DNA from: UTPRO1 sp031400185
Lineage (GTDB): Bacteria > Desulfobacterota > Binatia > UTPRO1
Assembly (NCBI GenBank): GCA_031400185.1
Contig: JANNPN010000214.1
Location: 20,292 to 84,291 of the forward strand
DNA length: 64,000 bases
Direction: 5' to 3'
The position numbers were made by a program, and so were the translations under genes. The notes beneath the pieces were generated by a model. The model did no database searches, was not told the DNA's origin, and saw only the letters and a program-made list of their open reading frames with translations. The stretch's first letter is position 1. Each line of letters starts with the position of its first letter. Below, piece after piece: positions 7,567 to 15,942 of the stretch.

Positions 7567-8895
7567 CTAGCTCCGCGCCGCCGGGGTCTGCTCACGCGGC
7601 GTTTCTGGCTGGGACGGCGTGAGGAGAACTTTGCTCACGCGGCGACCCTTCATCTCGATGACCTTCGCGGTGAACCCGGCGATCGCCACGAGATCTCCGA
7701 TGCGCGCGATCCGGCCGAGCCGCGCGATCACGAAACCCCCGAGCGTCGAGCTCTCGTGCTCGGGCGGCTCGAAGCCGAGCCGGGCGGCGATCTCCTCCAG
7801 GAGCACGAGGCCGTCGACGACATAGCCCTCGGGCGTCGACTGCATGCGCGGCGCCTCGGTGTCGAACTCGTCTTGGATCTCCCCGACGATCTCCTCGAGC
7901 ACATCCTCGAAGGTCACGAGACCCGAGGTGCCGCCGTACTCGTCGACGACGATTGCCATGTGGACCCGTCGCTGCTGGAAGTCGCGTTGCAGGAGCTCGA
8001 GCGGGCGGCTTTCGGGCACGAACAACATGTCGCGCTTCAACTTCAGGAGATCTTGGGAGTCGAGTAGTCCCTCGGCAGGCTGGAACAGGTCTTTCGCATG
8101 GATCATTCCTATTACGTGGTCGATGTCGTCGCTGCAGAGAGGATACCGCGTGTGTTGGGTCTGGCGAATCGTCTCGAGGTTCTGCGCGAGGGATTTCTTG
8201 AGGCTCAAATGCACGATGTCGGCGCGCGGTACCATGATGTGCTTGGCCGACCGCCGCGTGTAGTCGAAGACGTTCTCCAGAAGCTTCCGCTTCGAAGCGG
8301 AGAGCGTTCCGGTACGGTGGGATTCCGCCAGCAGCAAGCGCAGCTCCTCCTCCGAGTGTGCCAGCTCGGATTCGGTGGCCGGCGTGATGCGGAACATGCG
8401 CAGGAAAAAGTTCGAGGATGCGTTCAGGAAGTATAGAGCCGGGTAGAAGACCCTGTAGAACAGTCGCAGCGGCGTCGCCACAAACAGCGACATCTCCTCC
8501 GGGCGGCGGATCGCGAACGACTTCGGAGCCAATTCGCCCAGGACGATGTGCAAAAACGTGATCAACGCGAACGCGATCGTGAGCGAGATGGTGTGGACCA
8601 CGGTCTCGGACCAGATACCGAGCGCGCCGAGCAATGGGGTGACCAGGCTTGCGAATGCCGGCTCTCCTATCCACCCGAGGCCGAGGCTCGCGAGGGTAAT
8701 GCCGAGCTGGGTTGCGGACAGATACGCGTCGAGGTTCTGGATCGCGCTCTGCACCGCGGCGGAGCCTCGTACGTTCTCGCGGACAAGCTCCTGGACGCGA
8801 GTCGAGCGAACTTTGACGATCGCAAACTCCGCAGCAACGAAGAAAGCGTTCAGGAAGACCAGGAGCGCCGCGAGCAGCAGGTAGCCTGTGCTCAT
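7567..8895 (-). CDS. CNNM/CorC-HlyC-type membrane protein with CBS pair
   Basis: Member of the 'hemolysin family'/CorC group, implicated in Mg2+ (or other divalent metal) efflux. The 442-residue protein has an N-terminal CNNM/DUF21 membrane domain (about residues 1-190; it starts LLLAALLVFLNAFFVAAEFA and includes GWIGEPAF). A pair of CBS domains follows (IMVPRADIVHL to VTFEDVLEEIVGEIQDE), then a CorC_HlyC domain with GFVIARLGRIARIGD. The length and domain order are standard. It is convergent with parB. The substrate cannot be read from the sequence. Confidence 0.88.
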   Translation of the reverse strand: MSTGYLLLAALLVFLNAFFVAAEFAIVKVRSTRVQELVRENVRGSAAVQSAIQNLDAYLSATQLGITLASLGLGWIGEPAFASLVTPLLGALGIWSETVVHTISLTIAFALITFLHIVLGELAPKSFAIRRPEEMSLFVATPLRLFYRVFYPALYFLNASSNFFLRMFRITPATESELAHSEEELRLLLAESHRTGTLSASKRKLLENVFDYTRRSAKHIMVPRADIVHLSLKKSLAQNLETIRQTQHTRYPLCSDDIDHVIGMIHAKDLFQPAEGLLDSQDLLKLKRDMLFVPESRPLELLQRDFQQRRVHMAIVVDEYGGTSGLVTFEDVLEEIVGEIQDEFDTEAPRMQSTPEGYVVDGLVLLEEIAARLGFEPPEHESSTLGGFVIARLGRIARIGDLVAIAGFTAKVIEMKGRRVSKVLLTPSQPETPREQTPAARS

Positions 8896-9084
8896 GCAAA
8901 CAGGCCAGGCGTCCGGCGACCCAAAATGGCGCTCCTAAGGGAGGATGAATCAAGGGCACGCATCACGCGCGGGGCGGGACTTTAGCCAATCGTGAGCCGG
9001 CCCCGCAAGCTTGGCATTTCGGCTACTGACAGCATGGTCCACGCTGGTATAGGTTCAAGGAGAGCGAAACCGAGGAGGTTGCAC

Positions 9085-9618
9085 ATGCGAAGGGCTATGA
9101 GGACGGTGATCGCTGCGCTGGGTATGCTGACGCTCGCGACTCCATCTTTCGCGACTTCAGTGGCTATCGGACCCGGACGGCCGCTCGGAGAGCGTGGATT
9201 CGAGCGATACGTCGAGACGAATCTCGAGCTCCGTACGTTCATCACGCTGCGTGGCTATCCGGATTGGGCCGAGGTGGTCGAGGTCGATAGCGACCTGCCG
9301 CTCGATTCGTACGAGCTGCGTCTGTACTACCTCCGTCTCGACCGCGAGGTGGCGTTCACGCACGCATTCATTCTAGGCCGACCGCATGTGAGCCTCCGCC
9401 TGTTCGAGCGGCCCATTGTAGCCGTGGATCGTGCTCGCATCGAGGAAGCCTACCTCGCGCACGATCCGGCCCGGCGCGCGGAGCTCGCCGCCGATCGCGC
9501 GATGGCGACGGCGCTGCAAGCCGAACGCGCCGCAGTCGCCGCCGAGCGACTGGCTGTTCAAGCCGAGCAGTTCAGTAGTCGGATGGAAGAAGACTTCCAT
9601 CGCCGCCTGCGCAAGTAA
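9085..9618 (+). CDS. Exported protein of unknown function with alanine-rich helical tail
   Basis: Unrecognised. The ATG at 9085 has GAGGAGG about 7 bp upstream and gives a 177-residue protein with a signal peptide (RRAMRTVIAALGMLTLATPSFA, cleavage after SFA). The middle (ETNLELRTFITLRGYPDWAEVVEVDSD) is mixed and probably folded; YELRLYYLRLDREVAF looks like a beta hairpin. The last 50 residues form a charged alanine-rich coiled-coil-like helix. It stands alone and is followed by a strong terminator. It is probably periplasmic; no catalytic motif is visible. Confidence 0.7.
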   Translation: MRRAMRTVIAALGMLTLATPSFATSVAIGPGRPLGERGFERYVETNLELRTFITLRGYPDWAEVVEVDSDLPLDSYELRLYYLRLDREVAFTHAFILGRPHVSLRLFERPIVAVDRARIEEAYLAHDPARRAELAADRAMATALQAERAAVAAERLAVQAEQFSSRMEEDFHRRLRK

Positions 9619-9635
9619 CCCGACCACCTCCATGA

Positions 9636-9680
9636 GCGCGGACACCCATCCCCGGTGGATCGGGTGTCCGCGCATTGTTT
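9636..9680 (+). terminator. Terminator hairpin after the 9085-9618 gene
   Basis: Perfect 12-bp GC-rich stem (9636-9647 with 9662-9673) about 18 bp after the stop codon, followed by a T-rich ATTGTTTTC tail. Confidence 0.8.
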
Positions 9681-9978
9681 TCGGGATCGGCGCACGTCTG
9701 CACGATCGTCCCCGCGGACGCCACCGATCGTCGCCACACGCAGGCGCTCAGGCATGTCTCAGACGCGATCGCGCTGCGCCTGCGTATGCGCCGCCGCCGC
9801 AGCGGCCACCAACCCATCGGTTTCGCGAATATTTCAAGGGGACGGACGGTCGAGACGGACGTTGGAGGGCTCTCTCCGAAGACCCTCTTTCCGGACGGGA
9901 TCGGTGCGGCGGAGGGTGGCACGGAACTTGGTCAACATGACTCGCAGTCAATCGCACCTGCGAGAGGAGCAACACCTC
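9681..9978. other. 298-bp stretch with no gene recognised
   Basis: Nothing codes convincingly here on either strand. It must hold the promoter for the small gene at 9979, but no clear -35/-10 pair stands out. Confidence 0.5.
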
Positions 9979-10230
9979 ATGTTCGGCCAGCCCACCACCA
10001 CTCCCCAGAGTCGTCCCGCCCTCCTCAGCGACATGCACCTCGACTTCAGGAACTCGTACGAGACCCTATTCCTCCTGATCGAGCTCTCGGATGCGATGAA
10101 ACGTGGCGTACGCCACTACCGCCTCGACGGCACTCCGCTCGACCGTCTCAACAACGTGGTCGAAGCCTTGATCTTCGACGGCGAGGTCTTCTTCGACGAC
10201 GCGACCAGCGCCGCGCCTCTCGGTCACTGA
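9979..10230 (+). CDS. Small protein of unknown function (83 residues)
   Basis: Unrecognised. The ATG at 9979 is preceded by GAGAGGAG about 10 bp upstream; an in-frame ATG at 9937 would add 14 residues. The product is acidic and soluble: an N-terminal flexible part, a helical segment NSYETLFLLIELSDAMKRG, then YRLDGTPLDRLNNVVEALIFDGEVFFDD. No signal peptide, metal motif or membrane segment. It is framed by terminator hairpins on both sides, which supports a separate transcription unit. Confidence 0.55.
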   Translation: MFGQPTTTPQSRPALLSDMHLDFRNSYETLFLLIELSDAMKRGVRHYRLDGTPLDRLNNVVEALIFDGEVFFDDATSAAPLGH

Positions 10231-10243
10231 TCGGCACAAACGA

Positions 10244-10278
10244 AAAGGGCACGACCCCCCGCGGGAGTCGTGCCCTTT
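10244..10278. terminator. Bidirectional terminator between two convergent small genes
   Basis: Perfect 12-bp stem (10244-10255 with 10267-10278). The arms are AAAGGGCACGAC and its complement, giving an A-run on one side and a T-run on the other, so it can serve both the rightward gene ending at 10230 and the leftward gene ending at 10298. Confidence 0.8.
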
Positions 10279-10297
10279 CGGCCACGAAGATGTCGCG

Positions 10298-10747
10298 CTA
10301 CGCCGACTTCTTGAGGTACTCGCGCGGACCGGTGATGCTGTGCCGTCGCCCGTTCACACGGCGGAATGGGAACCGATAGAGGGTCGGCTGACCCTGACGG
10401 ACGCGGCTGAGTTCGGCGCTCTTCCACCGGGCCATGCCGCTGCGGAGATACTCGGGCTCCAGCTCGAGCGCGGCGCACACGTTCTCGAACGAGAAGGGCC
10501 AATCGGCTTCGGCGCCCGCCATCCAGGCTTCGACCTCTTCGACTAGCCGCTGGCTCCGACGGTTCTCCGCGATCACGTGCCGCTGAAAGGTCGCGATCGC
10601 CTCTTCTAGGACCGCGAGCATCAGCCGCTTCTCGGGCTGAAACGCCGCATCCGATCCTACGCGATCGAAGTATTGCGCCGGCACTAGAGTGTCGGGCTCG
10701 AGGGGAGTGGCAGTCCGCTCTTCGGTCACTGCGCTACGCAACTCCAT
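10298..10747 (-). CDS. Unknown protein, paralogue of the 13179-13583 product
   Basis: 149-residue soluble protein, unrecognised. It shares with the product at 13179-13583 the pattern PD-LxPxQYF, ERK/RRLMLAVLEx-A, H near residue 57, W-F-FENxC, and a closing LExxxEYLRSGM/L segment. The two are therefore clear paralogues lying 2.4 kb apart in opposite orientation. The shared core (about residues 20-110) looks all-helical. This copy adds a basic C-terminal tail (RFPFRRVNGRRHSITG) that could contact nucleic acid. Start is ATG 10747, with GGAGGACC just upstream. Function unknown; a regulatory role is only a guess. Confidence 0.7.
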   Translation of the reverse strand: MELRSAVTEERTATPLEPDTLVPAQYFDRVGSDAAFQPEKRLMLAVLEEAIATFQRHVIAENRRSQRLVEEVEAWMAGAEADWPFSFENVCAALELEPEYLRSGMARWKSAELSRVRQGQPTLYRFPFRRVNGRRHSITGPREYLKKSA

Positions 10748-11033
10748 GGGATGGTCCTCCTCCGGCCGGGTCCTGTTCGACCGTGCACCCGACGCCTCAG
10801 CAGACCGCGTGCCAGCGTCGTCAGTTGCATCTCAAGTACGGGTAACAGCAGCAGTTCGATCCGATCGGTGCTGGTGCACCGGATCGATCCACTCGGATGC
10901 CGTGGACGCAGAACACCACCATGATGCTGTGAAACGAGACAACTCTATCGGAGGTCGCCGTCCTCCGGTCCGAGAATGAGCTCAATCCGACCGCGTTGCC
11001 ACGAGTCGGCGATCTGGTAGCTTCCGCGCTCCG

Positions 11034-12413
11034 ATGTCGGAGTTCAAACCAGGTGACGACCCGAGCATCCGTCAGCCAATCGGCGCTGTGACCGAGCTCG
11101 TCGAGTACGTGGCCGCCGGCGCCAAGCCGCCAGCCGATTGGCGGGTTGGAACGGAGTACGAGAAGGTCGGCGTCCTGAAGGAAAGCGGTGTTGCTGCGCC
11201 ATTCAGCGGCAAACGCGGGATCGAAGCCGTTCTCGATCGGTTGGCGGAACGGTTCGGCTGGCAGCCCAAGAAGGAGCGCGGTCGGACGATTGCACTCATC
11301 GGGCGCGACGCCAACATCACGGTCGAGCCTGGCGGGCAACTGGAGCTCAGCGGCGAGCAATGCGCGAGCATCCACTGCGCCCATCGCGAGCTCATGGAGC
11401 ACATCCAGGAGATCGTGACCGTCGCGGCGGATCTCGACATTGTTTTCCTCGGGCTCGGTATCCAACCGGTGAGCCGCGTCGACGAGATCGAATGGGTTCC
11501 GAAGCGTCGTTACGGGATCATGGGCCCGTACATGACGCAGGTCGGTACGCTGGGACAGCGCATGATGAAGCAGACAGCGACCGTCCAAGCGAACTTCGAT
11601 TTCGGCGACGAGATCGATGCGATGCGAAAGTTCCGCGTCGCGATGGGTCTGGTTCCGCTGATCTCGGCGATGTTCGCGAACTCGTCGATCTCCGAAGGCC
11701 GATCGAACGGGTTCATGACGCTGCGCGGGCACATCTGGACGGATACCGACTCGGCGCGTTCCGGCATGCTCGAGTTCGCCTTCTCACCCGACGCGGGCAT
11801 CGACGACTACGTCCAGTGGGCGCTCGACGTCCCGATGTATTTCATCATCAGAAACGGCGAGTACGTCGAGACGCATCGGACGTTCCGACAGTTCCTCACA
11901 GAGGGTTGGGGAACCGAGCGCGCGACACTCGAGGACTGGGCATTGCATCTCACGACGCTCTTCCCGGAGGTTCGCCTGAAGCGCTACCTGGAGGTGCGCA
12001 GCGTCGACAGCCAGCCTCCCGAAATGATGCTCGCGCTGCCCGCGCTCCTGAAGGGTATCCTCTACGAGCGCGACTCGCTCGAGGGCGCCTGGGATCTCGT
12101 CCGCTCGTGGACCTGGGAGGAACGTCTCGCGATCTACCGCGATGCGCACCGCGAAGGACTGCATGCGCGGATTCGTAAGATTTCGTTGTCCGACCTCGCG
12201 CGCGAGCTCGTGGAGATCGGTGCGTCGGGTCTCAGGCGGCAGAACCAGGTGAACGAAAAGGGCGAGGACGAGCGCATCTATCTCCATCGAATGGAAGAGC
12301 TCGTCCGCCACGGCAACTCGCTCGGACGGAGCCTCGCCGCACTCTGGGACGGTCCGTGGAACCGCGACGTCGGTCGGTTGATCGAGCACGCCACGTATCG
12401 TCTGCCGGAATAA
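11034..12413 (+). CDS. gshA: Glutamate-cysteine ligase, GCS2 (plant/alphaproteobacterial) type
   Basis: ATP-dependent first step of glutathione synthesis (glutamate + cysteine to gamma-glutamylcysteine). The 459-residue protein has the GCS2 hallmarks: VGTEYEKVGV (about residue 42), VEPGGQLELSG (about 95), then RYGIMGPYMTQVG, MKQTATVQANFDF, SNGFMTLRGHIWTDTD and a C-terminal half matching the plant-type enzymes. No gshB is in the window. About 285 bp separate it from the divergent unknown gene at 10298-10747, presumably holding both promoters. The gene is flanked by unrecognised small genes rather than thiol metabolism genes. Confidence 0.9.
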   Translation: MSEFKPGDDPSIRQPIGAVTELVEYVAAGAKPPADWRVGTEYEKVGVLKESGVAAPFSGKRGIEAVLDRLAERFGWQPKKERGRTIALIGRDANITVEPGGQLELSGEQCASIHCAHRELMEHIQEIVTVAADLDIVFLGLGIQPVSRVDEIEWVPKRRYGIMGPYMTQVGTLGQRMMKQTATVQANFDFGDEIDAMRKFRVAMGLVPLISAMFANSSISEGRSNGFMTLRGHIWTDTDSARSGMLEFAFSPDAGIDDYVQWALDVPMYFIIRNGEYVETHRTFRQFLTEGWGTERATLEDWALHLTTLFPEVRLKRYLEVRSVDSQPPEMMLALPALLKGILYERDSLEGAWDLVRSWTWEERLAIYRDAHREGLHARIRKISLSDLARELVEIGASGLRRQNQVNEKGEDERIYLHRMEELVRHGNSLGRSLAALWDGPWNRDVGRLIEHATYRLPE

Positions 12414-12503
12414 GCTCGTCGCCCGCCTCGCCGGCACCGGCAGGGATGACAACGGCTGCGGAGGTCGTTTGAGCTCGCGCCCGCGTCGTCTACGCTCGGG
12501 AGC

Positions 12504-13076
12504 ATGAGAGCTGCTCAAAGGTTCGACCGGGACGCGCCCTTCGAACGCACCCCCTTTACCGTCACCAACGGAACACAACTCGAGCTTCGTGGGGTCCTAC
12601 CCGCCTCCGACCTCGAGGAGGTGGGGTTCCTCTTGCCGCCGCGCGTATCATCGTCGCACGCGCGTCGCGGAAACATCCGTGCCTTCTTCGTACGTGCTGC
12701 GGTGGAGGACGCCGGACTCACGCGGGGCGACTACGTGCTCGTTGAGGAAGCCGAAACGTACGCTCCGGAATCGTGCGTGCTGGCTGCGGCAAACGGACGC
12801 TATGTCATCAGTTGCACGTCACAGCTGAACGGTCACCGGGTGCTCGGAATCTTCCTGGGGATCATCCGCAAGCGAGGATTTCGTCGTGTCGAGCCCACTA
12901 CCGACCCAGCTCAATTTCGCACTCCAACCGCAGTGGATAGTCGGCTCCGAATTTTGCGCGGTCAACTCGGCATGTTGGAGTCAACGTACGCGCGGACGCG
13001 CAATCCGCGGTTGCAAACAGCGCTCCGAAACGAAGCAGATCTGGTGAGGCGGAAGCTCCAGAATGGAGCACATTAG
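12504..13076 (+). CDS. LexA/S24-like protein lacking the catalytic serine and lysine
   Basis: 190 residues. The centre (about residues 55-130) follows the fold pattern of the LexA/UmuD S24 peptidase domain: FFVRAAVEDAGLTRGDYVLVEE, then ESCVLAAANGRYVIS and the closing VLGIFLGIIRKRG. In active LexA the first motif contains the nucleophile in GDSM-x-dAGI-x-dGD. Here that position is Ala (RAAVEDAGL), and no Lys follows the NGR-YVI strand, so autocleavage is not expected. There is no N-terminal winged helix; instead 45 residues of another type. The C-terminal 50 residues are helical. It may act as a non-cleavable partner or regulator. The assignment is by pattern only. Confidence 0.5.
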   Translation: MRAAQRFDRDAPFERTPFTVTNGTQLELRGVLPASDLEEVGFLLPPRVSSSHARRGNIRAFFVRAAVEDAGLTRGDYVLVEEAETYAPESCVLAAANGRYVISCTSQLNGHRVLGIFLGIIRKRGFRRVEPTTDPAQFRTPTAVDSRLRILRGQLGMLESTYARTRNPRLQTALRNEADLVRRKLQNGAH

Positions 13077-13178
13077 CATAAGATGCCCTAATGGTTGATC
13101 GTAAGCTTTTTCATTTCATCGACGTTTCCTCCCGCGCTAGTACTTTGCCGCAACGCGGCATCCAAGGGGGAACGGGTA

Positions 13179-13583
13179 ATGCAAGCAAGGGGAAAGAAAT
13201 CAGAAGGCGGTACCGGAGCGGGGCTGTTCGAGCCTGACATTCTTCTGCCGAATCAATACTTTGCGGCTTTTCGTCGTGGCAGGGCTGTGGAGGGAGAGCG
13301 CCGGCTCATGCTGGCGGTTCTTGAGGACGCGGTCGACAGCTACCGGAAACACGCGGCGGCCTGCGACCCGCGCGAACAAGCGTGCTTCCTTGAGGCCAAA
13401 GAGTGGTTCTCGTCGAGCGATCGCACCTGGCTATTCGCTTTCGAGAACATCTGCGACGTCCTCGAGATGAATGCCGATTACCTCCGCTCGGGGCTGGACC
13501 GTTTGCGCCGCAGCGTGGCGGTCCGGGTTGCTCAGCAGAGCAGCGAACACTACGAACACGCGCTTCAGAACGCAACCGCGTGA
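13179..13583 (+). CDS. Unknown protein, paralogue of the 10298-10747 product
   Basis: 134 residues from ATG 13179, which has AAGGGGGAA about 7 bp upstream; a longer frame from 13095 has no ribosome-binding site. It shares EPDILLPNQYF, ERRLMLAVLEDAV, W-FAFENICDVLE and DYLRSGL with the product at 10298-10747 and lacks the latter's basic tail. The core is helical, without signal peptide or membrane segments. Function unknown. Together with its paralogue it flanks gshA and the S24-like gene. Confidence 0.7.
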   Translation: MQARGKKSEGGTGAGLFEPDILLPNQYFAAFRRGRAVEGERRLMLAVLEDAVDSYRKHAAACDPREQACFLEAKEWFSSSDRTWLFAFENICDVLEMNADYLRSGLDRLRRSVAVRVAQQSSEHYEHALQNATA

Positions 13584-13590
13584 CGGTCGG

Positions 13591-13622
13591 CGGCCGAGCG
13601 CGGGATCACCGCGTCTCGGCCG
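13591..13622. terminator. Hairpin between convergent genes
   Basis: Thirteen-bp stem with one bulge: CGGCCGAG + CGCGG pairs with CCGCG + CTCGGCCG around a five-base loop. It lies exactly between the stop of the 13179 gene and the stop of the leftward L,D-transpeptidase. No T-run follows, so termination is inferred from position. Confidence 0.5.
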
Positions 13623-14672
13623 TCACTGTTCCAGCGGATGCGAGATCGACATCGGCAATCCCGCCTGATCTCGCACTGCTCGCTGCAAGCGAGCCTGGTC
13701 AATCCTGTCCGTCCATCCTTTACGCTCGAGAATCTGCCTGGCGTTGTCTTCGAGGTTGCCTCGTAGCCCGTAGATGTCCGGATGCACCTCGACGAAGATC
13801 TCGCCGTCTCGCGAGCCGACCTTCACCGGCTGGTAGAGGAACTCGCCGGGGCTTCCCACACGCGCTTCGCGAAAGAGAATCGCGATGTCCTCGTTGTAGA
13901 GCCGGATGCAGCCGTGGCTCACCTGCATGCCGACGCCCCACGGCATGTTCGATCCATGCAGCGCATACAGGGGAAGCGTCAGCTCGAGGCGGAACAATCC
14001 TAGGGGGTTCTCCGGATCGCCTCCGGCAATGAAGGTTCGAGGGTCATTGCGCTCGCGGATGTGCTCGGCGCGAATGGATTCGGGGATGACCCAGGTAGGG
14101 TTCTCGGTCTTCCCGCGGATCTTGAAGGTGCCTTCGGGCGTCCGCCAGTCGTCACGACCAAGTCCGACCGGGTACGTCGTGAGCGAGCCATCCTGGAAAT
14201 GGTAGAGGCGCATCTCCGGAATGTTCACGACCACGCCCAGCTGTCGCGCTTCCGGCAGTACGAACTCCGTCGGAATCACTAGAACTTCCCTGGGCGAGGG
14301 CATCCACGGATCGACGCCCGGGTTCGCGGACGTCATCTCGTTGTACCCGAGATCGAAATGCCGGCCGACGTCCAGGAGCGTATCGCCTTCCTCGACGACA
14401 TACGTCTCTAGGCTTCCGACGACGCTCACTTCGGAGCTGCCCACGCCCATCCTCAGTGGGTAGCGAGTAGGGATGCGGTTCGCGAAGCTCTCCTCGGTCC
14501 AGCGCGACGCCGACGCATCAGCCGCCCCGAGGCAGCAGCACAGCGCGATGCCGACGGCGGCCATCGTCGGCACGACCCGTCCCCCTCCCCATCGCCGCAT
14601 TCCCCATCTCGGCACCGCGACGTTCCTCATCAGCGCGGCACTTTGGAGCAAGGAGCATTCCTTGTCGAGCAT
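13623..14672 (-). CDS. Periplasmic L,D-transpeptidase with LysM domain
   Basis: YkuD-family transpeptidase that makes 3-3 cross-links or attaches lipoproteins to peptidoglycan. After a signal peptide (hydrophobic VPTMAAVGIALCCCLGAADASA) comes a LysM module (YVVEEGDTLLDVGRHF ... NPGVDPW) for glycan binding, then the YkuD domain: WRTPEGTF, the catalytic His in ALHGSNMPW and the catalytic Cys in VSHGCIRLYNED. The length is about 349 residues if ATG 14672 is used; ATG 14630 also leaves a full signal peptide, and neither has a strong ribosome-binding site. It is divergent from the D,D-carboxypeptidase gene, with which it shares a cell-wall theme. Confidence 0.88.
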   Translation of the reverse strand: MLDKECSLLQSAALMRNVAVPRWGMRRWGGGRVVPTMAAVGIALCCCLGAADASASRWTEESFANRIPTRYPLRMGVGSSEVSVVGSLETYVVEEGDTLLDVGRHFDLGYNEMTSANPGVDPWMPSPREVLVIPTEFVLPEARQLGVVVNIPEMRLYHFQDGSLTTYPVGLGRDDWRTPEGTFKIRGKTENPTWVIPESIRAEHIRERNDPRTFIAGGDPENPLGLFRLELTLPLYALHGSNMPWGVGMQVSHGCIRLYNEDIAILFREARVGSPGEFLYQPVKVGSRDGEIFVEVHPDIYGLRGNLEDNARQILERKGWTDRIDQARLQRAVRDQAGLPMSISHPLEQ

Positions 14673-14732
14673 GAACCGCCTGTGAAATAGTGTCGGCGCC
14701 ACGCGGTGGCGAAGCTCGTCGGGAGGTTGTCG

Positions 14733-15917
14733 ATGCAAATCGGTAGTCGGAGGGTGTGGGGGGTGGCCGTAGCCGCGACGTTGTTTGCGTCGCAGGTAGC
14801 TGCGGCGACGAGCACAGACGGGCCCCGCGTGACCGCGAAATCGGCGATCATCGTGGACGCCGGGAACGGCAGCGTCCTATGGGCGCAGGATCCCGACGCG
14901 CAATTGCCGCCCGCGAGTACCACCAAGGTCATGACGGCGATCCTGGCGCTCGAGAGCGGCCACCTCCGCGATCGCGTGTCGGCGAGTCCCGAGGCATGCA
15001 TGGTGGCGCCGAGCAAAGTCCACTTGCGGCCGGGGCAGCGCCTGCTGCTCGAGGACCTCGTCTACGCCATCCTGTTGAACTCGGCGAACGATGCCAGCAT
15101 CGCGATCGCCGAGCACCTGGCTGGATCCGTCGACGCATTCGGCGATCGTATGACGCGGCGGGCGCATCTGGTCGGAGCGACCCGCACCCGCTTCGAAAAT
15201 CCCCACGGTCTCACGCAGGACGGCCACTACTCCACCGTCCGCGACCTCTCGACGATCTTCCGCTATGCGCTCGCGGTGCCGAAGTTCCGGGAGATCCTCG
15301 GTACGAAAGCGGTCGTCGTGGGCGTCGAGAACAGCACGCGACGGATCGCGCTCCGCAGCCACAACCGCCTGCTGGATTCCTATCGCATCCCCGTGATCGG
15401 CAAGACGGGGTACACGATCGCCGCCAAAAAGTGCTTCGTCGGATCCGGCAGCTACAACGGTCGCGAGATCATCGTGGCCCTCATGGGCTCGCGGGACCTC
15501 TGGGGGGACACGCGCCGCCTGCTCGAGTTCGGCTTCGGCGACGACTTGCCGCCGGAGGTGGATCCCCGCGTGAAGCGCCGGCAGGCCGTCAATCGTAACC
15601 CTTCAGGGACGGGGACGGCCGGCCGTCGCGGAGCGAGCGCGTTCTCGCGTGCGACCGCCAAGGCCGAATCGACCCGCCAATACGCGATCCATGTTGGCGT
15701 CTTCGATCAGAAGGAGCGTGCCGAACGGCTGCAGCGCGCACTCAGGCGGCGCGGGTTCGACGTCGCCATCGATCGGCTGAGTGCCGGCCGCGGCAAGAAT
15801 CGGCGCGTGCGCTACCGCGTACAGGTCGGTCCCTATGCGAACCGGAGGCAGGCCGAGACGGCCGCCCGTACGATGGCCGCCCAGGTCGATTTGCCGACGC
15901 GTGTCGTGCAACGCTGA
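14733..15917 (+). CDS. D-alanyl-D-alanine carboxypeptidase with C-terminal SPOR domain
   Basis: Penicillin-binding-protein 5/6-type peptidase S11 that trims pentapeptide stems in the periplasm. ATG 14733 follows GGGAGG at 14721-14726. After the signal peptide (WGVAVAATLFASQVAAATS) come the three active-site boxes: SxxK as PASTTK (Ser62, Lys65), SxN as NSANDA, and KTG as IGKTGYT. A basic linker (about residues 285-320) leads to a SPOR domain (YAIHVGVFDQKERAERL ... VQVGPYANRRQAE) that targets denuded septal glycan. Fusion of S11 with SPOR implies a division-site role. The length of 394 fits that architecture. Confidence 0.9.
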   Translation: MQIGSRRVWGVAVAATLFASQVAAATSTDGPRVTAKSAIIVDAGNGSVLWAQDPDAQLPPASTTKVMTAILALESGHLRDRVSASPEACMVAPSKVHLRPGQRLLLEDLVYAILLNSANDASIAIAEHLAGSVDAFGDRMTRRAHLVGATRTRFENPHGLTQDGHYSTVRDLSTIFRYALAVPKFREILGTKAVVVGVENSTRRIALRSHNRLLDSYRIPVIGKTGYTIAAKKCFVGSGSYNGREIIVALMGSRDLWGDTRRLLEFGFGDDLPPEVDPRVKRRQAVNRNPSGTGTAGRRGASAFSRATAKAESTRQYAIHVGVFDQKERAERLQRALRRRGFDVAIDRLSAGRGKNRRVRYRVQVGPYANRRQAETAARTMAAQVDLPTRVVQR

Positions 15918-15942
15918 GGCCCTCGATGGAGGCCAGGGTTCG

